DNA from: Agrypnia vestita
Taxonomy: Eukaryota; Arthropoda; Insecta; Trichoptera; Phryganeidae
DNA: 64,000 nucleotides
Assembly: GCA_016648135.1 (NCBI GenBank)
Contig: JADDOH010008087.1
Coordinates: 62,001-126,000, forward strand
Direction: 5' to 3'
The position numbers and the translations under genes were made by a program. Below, piece after piece: positions 1 to 11,300 of this stretch. The notes below the pieces were generated by a model. It had not been told where the DNA came from and made no database searches. It saw nothing but the letters and a program-made list of their open reading frames with translations. Every line of letters starts with the position of its first letter. The first letter of the stretch is position 1.

Positions 1-300
1 ACTCCATATTATTAGAATTTTATTGATATCGATTATTGATTTAAGAACTTTGAAATTGGTATATATATGTATGTGTATTTATTGTCGATTTTTTATGGTA
101 TATTTTATTTTAACTATTTAATAACTGTTCTTTTCTCATTTTTTCTTTATTACTTTAATTATTTCTCTTTTTCTTTTCCTTTTTTATATTTTCTCTCCAT
201 GTACAATACAACATGTATGTAATTTTCAAACTATATGGCGGACCAGCTCTTGCGCTAAAAACCTGGTTACGCTGGAATAAACATAATTATTATTATTAAT
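1..300 (+). other. Possible LINE 3' end with ATT-type tail
   Basis: T-rich sequence ending in a short GC-richer stretch (about 236-275), followed by AATAAACATAATTATTATT. A short GC-rich end plus a simple-repeat tail is what the 3' end of a non-LTR retrotransposon looks like. No reading frame supports it, so this is only a suggestion. Confidence 0.3.
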
Positions 301-351
301 TTTATTTTTAATCTATTTAATATCTATCGTTATCTAGAACCTTTTGCCATC

Positions 352-621
352 TTAATGGTAGACTTTTAAGAATAATGTGCTTCTAGGTGTTTTTAAAGCG
401 TCATTATCAAACCCTACCGGGCGCCCACTTCGATCGCTATCAGACAAGTCAAAATCACCATCGGAAAATTTTCTAAACCAACGTTGGCACTTATTTACTT
501 TCAATACTTCTCCATACACATCACAAATTTTCTTTGTTGCAACCGTTGCATTAACACCCGATCGAAAATGAAACAGCATGCAATGACGCAAATGTTCTTC
601 AGTTAGTTGATTGTCCGCCAT
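352..621 (-). mobile_element. mariner-type transposase, N-terminal fragment
   Basis: An 89-residue frame starts MADNQLTEEHLRHCMLFHF and contains CQRWFRKFSDGDFDLSDSDR followed by SGRP. This is the N-terminal helix-turn-helix region (HTH_48 type) of mariner/SETMAR transposases, which bind the terminal inverted repeat. A full mariner transposase is about 345 aa; the catalytic DDD domain is missing because the frame degenerates after residue 78, so this copy is dead. The ATG at 621 matches the usual mariner start. Terminal repeats were not identified with confidence. Confidence 0.75.
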
Positions 622-1312
622 TTTACAACAGAGTAGGTAATAAAAAAAATAAATTTAATTGTCACAAGTCACAAGACCACGGATTATAATATTATGTATA
701 AAACATTTCTTTACACGTTCACTTTACTGAGCTTGACTGAAGCAAACATTCCACACCAAAAATAATTGATTACTAATGGGTGCACCTATTATTAATTGGC
801 ACAAAATAAAAATGTTTTCTCATTTAATATTTTAGTTTTAATCTTTATTTGAATTTTGTTTAAATGACGCATGTGTACGGATGAGATTCGCCTCGAATGC
901 GTGTAAAGGACATTGCAGATTTGAGTGCGAAGGAGTCTAAGAATCATTGTCTCATGTATTTTATGTGTGCAGTGCAGTGCAGTAGGTGCAGACTTTTACC
1001 GACAAAATCTCTGAGAAGAGATATTAAAGACTTTTGTGGACATACGAGATTTGATAAAAAAAGGACGCGAAGTTCTCGAACTCTATTTTTTTAGTCCAGC
1101 TGTCGCATTTTTTTTTCTTGTGTTGATAAACTTTGCCCTAAAACGTGTAGCCAAATTAGATGCTCACTTTCTTGTTGGCTCTCGAAAAGCTGTTTTGGTG
1201 TGCCCGGTGATTTTTTATTTACGGCAAAAAAACCAATGATTTCCAAATTTCTGGTCAAAAACAACACCGTTCGGATGCTTCACAAAATATAATTTTCCAA
1301 GGTTCACAAACT
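622..1312. other. No gene recognised; mariner flank and AT-rich DNA
   Basis: The part just right of 621 is probably the untranslated 5' part of the mariner copy. Short open frames at 897-1094 and 1036-1239 overlap each other, have low-complexity composition and match no family I know. Confidence 0.4.
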
Positions 1313-1493
1313 CTTTTTTTAAATAGAGATGCGAACAAGGAATACGTGTCACATCAATATCTTACTATTTTCAAAGTAAGCTAAACGCCTGTGCAATGAA
1401 AAAAGGACTAACTTGCTGCTATGGAGTGAGGTTCGAACCCGCGACCTTTGGATCACGAAACGAGAGTCCTAACCACAAGACCAACAAGCTACT
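1313..1493 (-). mobile_element. tRNA-derived SINE, copy 1
   Basis: Read on the minus strand it begins AGTAGCTTGTTGGTCTTGTG, carries an A-box-like TGGTCTTGTGGTTAG and a perfect B box GGTTCGAACC, then a unique body, and ends in an A-rich tail. The GTGGTTAG D-arm is shared with His/Asp/Glu-type tRNAs. The same unit recurs at 1667, 22064 and 60010. SINEs of this kind are transcribed by RNA polymerase III from the internal boxes and moved by a partner LINE. It lies inverted to copy 2, about 170 bp away. Confidence 0.8.
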
Positions 1494-1666
1494 CTTTCAC
1501 AAAAAAGTTTCGATTTCAGTTTTTTCAGTATTATGATTTATGCAGATACATTATTTTAGGTTTAACTCATCGATATGTTGAGGAAGAAACCTCGGCCTCT
1601 TCCGGAAGTTCATACCGGTGTGGATGTCGAGTTGGGAGCTGTTTGTGGATGATTATGGTCTACGAC

Positions 1667-1846
1667 TAGCTTGTTGGTCTTGCAGTTAGGACTCTCGCCT
1701 CGTGATCCAAAGGTCGCAGGTTCGATCTCACTCCAGACAAGCATGTTAGTCCTATTTTCATAGCACAAGTGTTTAGCCTAATTTGAAAAAAGAAAGAATA
1801 TTGATGTGACACGAATTCCGTGTCACATCTCTATTAAAAAAAAAAT
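1667..1846 (+). mobile_element. tRNA-derived SINE, copy 2
   Basis: Same family as copy 1, in the opposite orientation. The A-box region is TTGGTCTTGCAGTTAGG and the B box is mutated (GGTTCGATCT). The body ends TGTCACATCTCTATT before an A-run. Copies 1 and 2 together form an imperfect 530-bp inverted repeat. Confidence 0.8.
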
Positions 1847-2244
1847 ATATATATCTGTCGGTTTTTTTCAGTCTCAATCAGTATCTCAGTCTTTTCCATC
1901 CTCTTGTACTATCCTTCCTTTAAAGGTAGTGTCATTCTCTCTCCTCCTCATTGTCGTCTTTTCCCCACTCCGCTTTAAACTTCGTAGTTTTTGGTGGTGA
2001 TAAGCTTTTATACTGACATTGTTCATTTTTCCCGGTTCCTTATTAAATCTTTAATTGTTTAATAATCGAGATAGTGACATTAATAGTGAGACAGTTTTGG
2101 ACTTTAGAGTAAAATCTGTCAACCCGGCAACGAATGAGTAGGGTGGAAATGGGAGCTTTCGCCCATAAAACGGTCCTGGGCAAGTGTCCACTTCTCTACG
2201 CCGTACTGTGCTATGTTGAGTTAAATTCCTTTATTTTATTTCAG
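1847..2244 (+). other. Intron of the P450 gene, no element recognised
   Basis: T-rich DNA ending in TTTATTTTATTTCAG, a good polypyrimidine tract and acceptor for the first visible P450 exon. The open frame 2134-2562 crosses this acceptor in the wrong frame and is not a gene. Confidence 0.6.
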
Positions 2245-2321
2245 GGCGCGGAGCATAAGAGACGAGAAGCAGGAGATGCCGGCAGATTTCATGAACGAGC
2301 TAAACAAGTGGTCACTAGAGT
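2245..2321 (+). CDS. P450 exon (first in window)
   Basis: Encodes ARSIRDEKQEMPADFMNELNKWSLE plus the first base of a Ser codon. The acceptor is TTTCAG and the donor is T/GTTAGT. This is the segment before the characteristic LDTRLG block of mitochondrial P450s. Confidence 0.85.
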
Positions 2322-5300
2322 GTTAGTATCTACATATAACAAAGAGTATTGCGCGTATTTAACTGCTTTTTTTTTGCTTCGTATAAATATATGGAGGAAT
2401 ATGACTGTCCAATCGATGAGATCTACATACCTATTTTACACAAAGTTACACAATACCGGTATAGGCTGTATACCTCATCTGCATAGAATGACCGAATTGT
2501 ATAATATCTCATGCATTATCGCCAACTTACATTATAATAATTATATACAGGGTTATTTGTAAAACATTAATAACCTCGCAAGACTATATTCCTGCCTTGA
2601 TTATGTTCAAGCAACCATGACCTAATAATGAGTTATGGAAATATGCATTATAAATTTAAATATGCAAATCAAAGTTTGCATTTTTTTTCAATAGGTATTT
2701 CTGACTTATTTTTTGTAAAACGTTGGACTATCATTACAATAACTTATAGCGAATACGAAAAATTTATTGCCTTTAATACAAGTCAAATAAAATAATATAA
2801 ACCTTGAAATTCTAATTGGAAAACATTACAATTGCAATTTCTGCAGGGTTTTTATCATTTTATTTAACTTGTATTGAAACGAATGAATTTTTCGTAATCG
2901 ATATAAGTTACTGTAATGATAGTCCAACGTCTTACAAAAAATAAGTCAGAAATATTGAAAAAAAAATGCAAACTTAGGTCAAGGCAGGAATATAGTCCTG
3001 CGAGGTGTGTGTTTTAAAATGTTTTAAAAATAACCCTGTATATGTTTACTTCTGTACATAATTTTTTTAATTTAGTTTGTTAAATGTGTGCATTTTTAAT
3101 TCTATTTGAAATGATAAATGTTTTACTAGCATTTACTTTATATATAGTGTAAAAAGTAAAAAAAATACCAATGATAATCGTTGGAACGTGTGATAGTTCA
3201 TGCTTTGGAACGTCAAAAACTATCTTACGTCACTTGATTATTCTGATATAAAGTTGCGTGAAGCTTTAGAGAAATCATAAAATCAGTATAGTGTTGGCCA
3301 GATTTTTCAAAATTTTAGTAAGAATAACGATTTATAAGCTAAAGCACTCTGAGGGAACGTTAATGAAGAAATTAGATATTTGATATTCAAGTGTATTTAC
3401 GTGTTAATGTAAGAACTGGCAGCGTCAGGTGCGGAATTATTAAAATACATGTTGAAAAATCAACATTGTAATTTATCAGTAACAGTGTATATGTGAGTGA
3501 ATACCGCTAATTAATCGAACTCAATTTCCAATACAAACATACGTATACTTATTATCAGTGAAACTTGTAAATTAGAATTGCTAATAAATTCCTGGCTTTA
3601 TTGAAGTGTGAAGTAAAAACAGTCAATTACGTTTCGTAAAAAGTGATGGCCATTTAAGTTCAAGTGTCCTTCGAGAGTGATTGATTGAATTCATTAATTT
3701 CAAACCTGTCAAACTTAAAACGTCAACATTGGCGGCGCTACTGTGGTATATAATAACTGTCAAAAACAGAAATAGCAATATTGCTTAGTTCAGAATTCGG
3801 CCAATAGGAGATAAATCACGCAAAATACCGCGCGGCATGCCGCATCAACATCTACGCTCATGTTTCGGGGACAATGACGCGGTCATTTGACGTGTACACA
3901 CCGGGACTCTCATATCACTTGTCGCGGAAATGTCGCCCAAAAGGGTTATGATGATTAGTGCTGCGTATCTATTTATTCTAACGAGTTTATCGAAACGTAA
4001 GAGCAGAAAAAAGTGGTGGGTGCGAAAGTATTTGCTGCAAAGGAAAAGAAGAATGGATATTCAATGCGATCTGTTCGTTTGTTTGACAGATCATTTGTCA
4101 ATTTCATTCGAATGATAACAACTGATTTTGAAAATTTATTACAAATGATCGGGTCTTCCGTAGCCAAGCAAGACACAATATTACGAAACGCTGTTTTATA
4201 ATCACATCACATAGCATATGTAACCGTAGAGCATGCATCTCAGCTTGTCAACATACCACGTGGTACTGACGCGCGGTACGATATCCCCGTGTGCTCGCTC
4301 GGGTATCGTGTGTGTGGCAACGTTGCAGCGTTACGTAGACTCTATGCCGCGCGTGATGTTAAGGGATAATTTGTCCCCTAGTGAATACATGGCTTAATAA
4401 CCGTGCAGTGGCATCACTAATGGCAGCGCAGCGGCCAGTTTTGTCACAAAACACCTGTTTCATGCAAAATTTATGTTGATGCTTGTGCCATGACGTAGCT
4501 TACCAGGATTTGTTTACAGCGATAGCGAGTATAGCCTTGGACACGAGACTCGGGTGCTTGGACAGCAACCCTCCTAAAGACACGCAGCAATTGATTGACG
4601 CCGTGACGCGTTTCTTCATCAACGTCAGGATCTTGGAAGTGAAGATTCCGTTCTGGAAACTCTTCAGCACGCCCACTTGGAGGAGTTATATCGAGGCACT
4701 GGACACAATATGGAGGTTTGTTGACCCAATCTAGCGCTGTAACGCGCAATGACCTAACACAACTTAATTCAAATTAATCTTAATAAAAAACTGTAGATAC
4801 GTTACAAACGTGAAATTTTGGCAACTCAAAACTAAGGTAATTAATAGCCTTACTTGCATTCGTTATCGAATGGACCTTCTTTGTGATCGGGCGCGATGCT
4901 ACGCCGAAAAAATATCCCGGGAAAAAGGAACAGAGCATCGTACACTATTGTAAGAATGAAGTATGTTATTTTAGTCACCGTGACTTCAAATTACCTGTCT
5001 ACACGCAGAGCGTTTGTGAAATAAATGTGCATCGATTTTTTGTCTCTTTCAATGCAATATTTGCTACATATGAAAGTCGGCTAGTATGGGAGTAACGTGT
5101 CTATATTATAATACGTCAATGTGTATAGTATTTTTATTTTTGTTCGTCGTTAAAATAAGGTAAACTACTCTAATACAATGATTATTACACTCACATGTGT
5201 GCTAATTGTGCACCTGTCTTTAAAAGCGTTGTAAACATAACCATCTCGAGATCATTAGTTTTTTTTAAATATCTTTGGATTTATGACAGGTTTCTAAATT

Positions 5301-8300
5301 TGTATTCGTGATATTTATGATGACAAGTTAAGATGCGTAACCCCAAACACAAAAGATTTTCTATAAAAGGCCGGTGGCCAGAAGCATTACAAAACAAGAA
5401 ATGTGGCCAAATTGTTGTAAATTTCACGAGCCATTACAACACCGCCAAATAAGTCAACGAGTAGAAAGTGAAGATGACAAAATGCCTTTTATATCAAGCT
5501 CGACTTACATATATATAAATATATTTAGGTACTGTGGATAACTTTTCAAAATTGCGTTTTTATCTGTTTGGAAAGTGTTGCGATCATGTTACTACTTCTA
5601 TGTCTCTGTGTGATTCACATATTCCTCACATATGTTTAACCAGTGGCGTAACTAATTTAATAATTTTGCTATATTTTGATTTTGAAAAAAATTATAATAA
5701 CATTGAAAAAAACATTTTCATATTTTGTTCATTCAATATTGTATAATCCGAGTGTATGTTTTGTTTTTAATATTGGACTCAAAGGTTTATTTTTTAGCAA
5801 TTTTAATTGTTGCGTTTTCTCACTGACCTACAATAAAATTCATTTTTGTGCTGAAAAAATAATAAGTAAAAGGTATTCGATTTAATCAATTCAATAGTAA
5901 AAATAATTGGTCTCACGTCTTCTATAATTTTCATACTCTCACTAATGTATTTATTTTGTAGTGACGGGATTCGATTAACTTACAAGATAAAAATGAATAA
6001 AGAAATAAATTTTAAAATAAAAATCGCCCATTAAATTTATTCTCGCTTGGTCACACTGAATCAACGTTTAATTTGTGTATCCGCGTTTGCACTGGCTTCT
6101 TCGATTCGCATTCTATCACTATAATGCAAATAATCAGTGCGTAGTGGCCCAGTCAATCTTTTTTTATGGTCAATGTGGTTCGCGATGCTTCCAGAATCAA
6201 CTGGATTATCCTAGACTCTTCCAGCAACTTCCGATTCGCTGCAAATGGTGTAGAGTGCTGAAAAACCTTCGATTATATGCCATTACTTCTGCATCTACCA
6301 TCTCGTGATGATATCATCGATGGAAATGTCATCGTAAATAAACGTATTCATATTGCGTGTAAAATGTTTAAAAATTCACGTGTTAAATATTTTTTTGAAA
6401 TATATAATTCAATTATTCGCTGCGGTAAGTATTAATTAGCGCTGGGAAATGTATCAAAATTATCTGTATTGTGGGGCGCGAACCTTTCGGGCCCATATCT
6501 CACGTCGCGTAGGTCACGATGCGTGGTTACGCCACTGTGATTAATTTTAGTTCAGACTTGTTGACTTCACAGGGTGGTGTAGCTCCCTAAGACAAGTCTC
6601 ACTTGTGTACACGCACTCTAAGGATGTCTAAATGAAATTATTCGAATACCGTTTTTTAACATGCGCAAAATTGTCATCGTATTATTTTATTTATTTTCTA
6701 CAGGTGACATCTGTCGAGTGAGTCAAGAGTGAATCTTTGAAACTGTTCCAAAATAATAATTCCGTATGAGTCAGTATTAATAAAATTGTTACTAATTCAT
6801 ACGGTAGATGTCAATATTGTCGGAATAAAAAATATATATTTTACAGCATATCTCTTCATCATATTGAAGCAGCCATGCAGAGGAACAAGGAAGATACCGG
6901 TGCTAAGCGGGAGTTGTCCTTGCTGCAGAGAATCCTGGCTTCCAATACAAATGATCCCCACGTAGCTGTGGTGATGGCCCTAGAAATGTTTATTGTAGGA
7001 ATTGACACGGTGAGCATACAATTTTTTTATGATAATAATTTATTATGTCCAGTTAGCTATGGTTAATAATGGGAGTATCCGATCCCTTAAGGGGGGGGGG
7101 GTAAGGTTAATTCGTACAAAAAAAGGCATGTTTTTGTGAATTTTTTGTGACGACACAGTTGAAATCTCTTTATTAAAACCAATAGTACATTAAAGTATGA
7201 TATTTGAAGAATATTGTGTAAAATTTTCAAGAAGAAATATAAAAAAATACGGCAATGGCAGCAATTATTCGGACGTGTCTCGGAAAAAAGTAGAATTGCG
7301 GTGTCCCTCATAATTCGGTGTTGGATTATCTGAAATCAAAAAATCAAAGTTCATTCGTTAGATAATAGGTTTTCCCAGGTAACGCTGGGAGGGTTTTTTG
7401 AAATTTCAATTTTTCATTTTCTTGGAACACTTTGAAGGGGAAAACGCGATTTTTTGCAAAAAAAATCTGCTAATTTGTTATAAAAAATTAAAATTATTAA
7501 AAAAAATTGAAAAAAAGTCTCCAGCGTTACCTCGTAAATTATGTACAGAAATAGTTTTCAAAATTTCAAAAGGATCGGTGCAGTAGTTTTGAAGTTATGA
7601 TGGACACCGACTTTGAAAACGTGAGATGTGGGGAAAACGCTTTAAAGTTTTGCACACTGTAAAATTCAAAATAAAACTCGACACCTATTTTATACTAACA
7701 CATAATCGTCGATACCATTTTCATACAGCAAAGAGCTTTCATCGTCAGCATCTTTTTGTCCTTGTCTACGAAAAACTCTTCCAATACAATAGCACGTCCG
7801 GTAGTCCTCAGGTGAGCGCGTCTCTCAGCTGAGCTGCCCGAGCAGGTATAGAAAATCAGTCTGAGCATCGCTCACATGTTCATAATTCAATTTTGCTCCG
7901 ATTGACTTGAAATTTTGACACAATATTCTTGCGATGTTATACATTCATTTAAAAAATTAAAAATAAATGTCAAAAAAAAGTTAAAAACCTTACCCCCTTT
8001 AAGTTAACAATCATAGTGGTGCATTAAGGGTGAGTCTTTGCGGCCACAAATATATTCCTTTCTTTCTTTATTTTCTGCGCCTTGTTTTGCCAGTCATTGG
8101 TCTTGATAGCCTGTAGGTCCCTCTGGTTCCAGGATGCAGCTCCTCTCAGTGGTTGAAATGTTAGGTTAATTACATTTAAAATGTTGAAATAGTGAAAGAT
8201 TGCGGACATGAGAATGGGGAGTGAGGATAGGATGATCAAGAAAATATGTACTGCTGAACGAAAAAGAGCAAAAAAAGAGAATGTCTGAGAGTTGTGTGGA

Positions 8301-11300
8301 TGAAGCATTGTGTGAGAAGAACCAAGGACGTGGTTGAAGCGTTGGATGTGTGGAAGGTAGGTATTCTCTTCTGGGAATGCCACACATTAACCCTCACCTA
8401 CTCCGTAAGGAACATGAGTAGATGTAATAATTAATAAGTATACAGGGTGTAACAGAGCTAGTCCATAATACTTTACTGGAAGATTTTAAAATATAAATTA
8501 CGAGTCAAAAATTTTCAAGTAACTATGTCCTAACGTTAATAGTTATGGATATAAGCAACTTTAAAGGTTTTTTTTTCAATATTTCTGCTTTTTTTCTCTA
8601 AACCATTGAACTATCACAACAGTAACTTATATCAAATATTAAAAATTGATTCGCTCAATACAATTAAAATAAAGTGACTAAAGCCTTGCAGAAATTTTTT
8701 GTAAGGTTTTATCACTTTATTTGACTTGTATCAAAGCAGATTAATTTGTATTATTCGATATAAGTTATTTTTATGATATTTAAATATTTTACTGAAGATT
8801 AGTCATAAATATTATAAAAGAAAACCTTGAAGTGACTAAGCTCCATAACTACTGATATTAGGACATTGTTGCTTCAATATTTTCGAATCATAATTGAAGT
8901 GTTGAAGACTAGCCATTACCTTCTGTATAGTAAAGTTTTCCGTACACCTTGGATGGGGTTTTCATCTAGTGTTGTAATAATCTTCATCATCGAAAATGCT
9001 ACTCCCATATTAAACATGGCCTCCTGGTAATTTTTTTCCTAATGGACCTAACTCCAAATAACCGCCGTGACATTGTATTGCAATTATTATTTAAGGTTTC
9101 CACGGCCGTAGCTTCTACCTTGTACCAACTGTCAATACACCAGGACGTACAAGAAAAACTTTATCAAGAAATTTCATCGATACTGCCGACAGATGACACG
9201 CCCCTCACCGCAGCTAGGTTGGAGAGTATGCACTACCTAAAAGCTTGTATCAAGGAAAATTTCAGGTAAAATGTGAATTTTTTTACCATTTTGATTAGCG
9301 ATGCAACGAATACTACTTTCACGAATACGAATACGAATATCAAACCTACTATTCGGCGAATACGAATAATTCAATGAGATAATAAATAATATACTACTGT
9401 TTTTTTTATACTAAGAGGTTTAATAATTAAAATTTACCACCGGCAATTTTTTGTTCAAAAAGCATAACTTAACTTCTCAGGCGTTTGGCGATTTCTTTTG
9501 TCCGTTTATACATTCCCAGCGGTCGAAAATAATCTTTCTGAGGCGAAAGTAGACGGCTTTAATGAAAAATACTTCTGGGCCAGTTTTTTGCCGTGTTATT
9601 AGATTTAATTTGAAATTATTTTATAAGAGTTAACACTTTTAAAATGGAACGAACAATACTTATTACTTAACAAAAACTACATGAAAACAACAAAACTACA
9701 TACACCTAAACTTATTAACAATCCAACGAAACTAGACAAGTAACAATTGACAACTTGAGAACTCAATAAATCCATTCATTCAATGTTAGGGGAAGCCCCC
9801 ATAATAGAGTGCGTAGGTGTGTTCGGATACATTGTGTACAGCCAAATAGTAATTTGCGTTGCGTTCAGTTATAAATAGTTTTGTTTTTAATATTCGTGAT
9901 GATATTCGGCGAATAAGAATATTCGGTAAATATGTACTATTCGGCGAATACGAATATTCGTATTCGTATTCGTTGCATCACTAATTTTGATATATAAACT
10001 AAACATAAAGTATAGTACATATTATTGAAACAATGATATTTATATCTGAAAATGAATATTTCTATATTCCTATGTAGGCTAACGAGCTAAAGGCGATCGG
10101 GGACTGAAGTGTCTCTCTACCTGCTAGCCACCCCTATTTAGTGCTGTACATGCCTACATCGATTCCATGAATTCTAGCGGGCATAGTGATTCATACCACT
10201 ATCTATAAGTCACTCGCCACGCACATTCCTTACGCTCGCCTTCAGTCCATTGGCCGACTATATATTAATGTTTATGTATATTTAAGAACTTTTTTGGATT
10301 AATATTTGGTTTAATATAAATTCTTTTGCTTCCAGATTATTCCCGACAGTATTAATTAATGGAAGGAATCTCTCCCGAGATACAGTTATAAAAGGTTATC
10401 AAATACCTAAAGGGGTTAGTTGCTAAGCATTCTGTTATAAACTTGTCATTCTTCTTTAAAATAAAGTCTTTTTTAAGACATCTTTTTTTAATTATTATTA
10501 CAGACTATGATCATATTCCAAAATTACGTAGCGTCCAATCTGGAAAAGAATTTTGCGAACAGTTCCAAGTTTTCTCCGGAGCGTTGGCTGAAGTCAACGT
10601 CCAGCGCATCTTCCGCTGCTGAGGGATCCGAAGAGAAGACCAAGACTGGCTGTCCGCATCACCACGCATTCGCTTCCTTGCCTTTTGGCTACGGAAAGAG
10701 GATGTGTTTAGGAAAACGTTTTGCAGATCTAGAGATGCAGACAGTCATCTGCAAGGTATGAAGATTTGACTATATCTAGTAAAAGTGTGATGAGAATGCC
10801 TACCCCGATTATCAAGGGTATATTGAATCATATGTCTTATGATTTTTTAAATAGTGTTTATGATAATGTTTATAATATAAATAAGACTTTTTCATTTCAG
10901 TATGTTTATGATTTTAGAAATAAACTGTGACAAAATCAATATTTTCCGTAATTAAATTTAGCATTGTTTCATTTACAGAGTGGAAGTTAATTATAAAAAT
11001 AATTTGATTTAAACACTAAGTTTTAATCCAATGTATGAGTAATAATATATTAGTCTAAGCACTTATAATGGATACATCCACCACCCTCGGGGAAAACATT
11101 AAAGTTCTAATGTGGATTAAAACTTGGTGTTTAAATTAAAATGTTTTAATAATTTTTTATTTCGCCATTGTTTTTTGTTTCTAAATATCTCATATAATAA
11201 ATGTTTTTCGTACCTCAAAGATTGTGAAAACGCTAATGTACCTTAAAATATATACTTACGACTATACAGGGTTATTTGGAAAACATTAATAACCTCGCAG

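Noticed and set aside
2134..2562. 142-codon plus-strand open frame
   Set aside because: It crosses the acceptor at 2244 and reads the P450 exon in the wrong frame, then runs into the MITE; the correct frame gives EMPADFMNELNKWSLES.
8024..8403. TTAA-bounded element
   Set aside because: TTAAGGGTGAG and TTAACCCTCAC are both present but in the wrong relative orientation for terminal inverted repeats.
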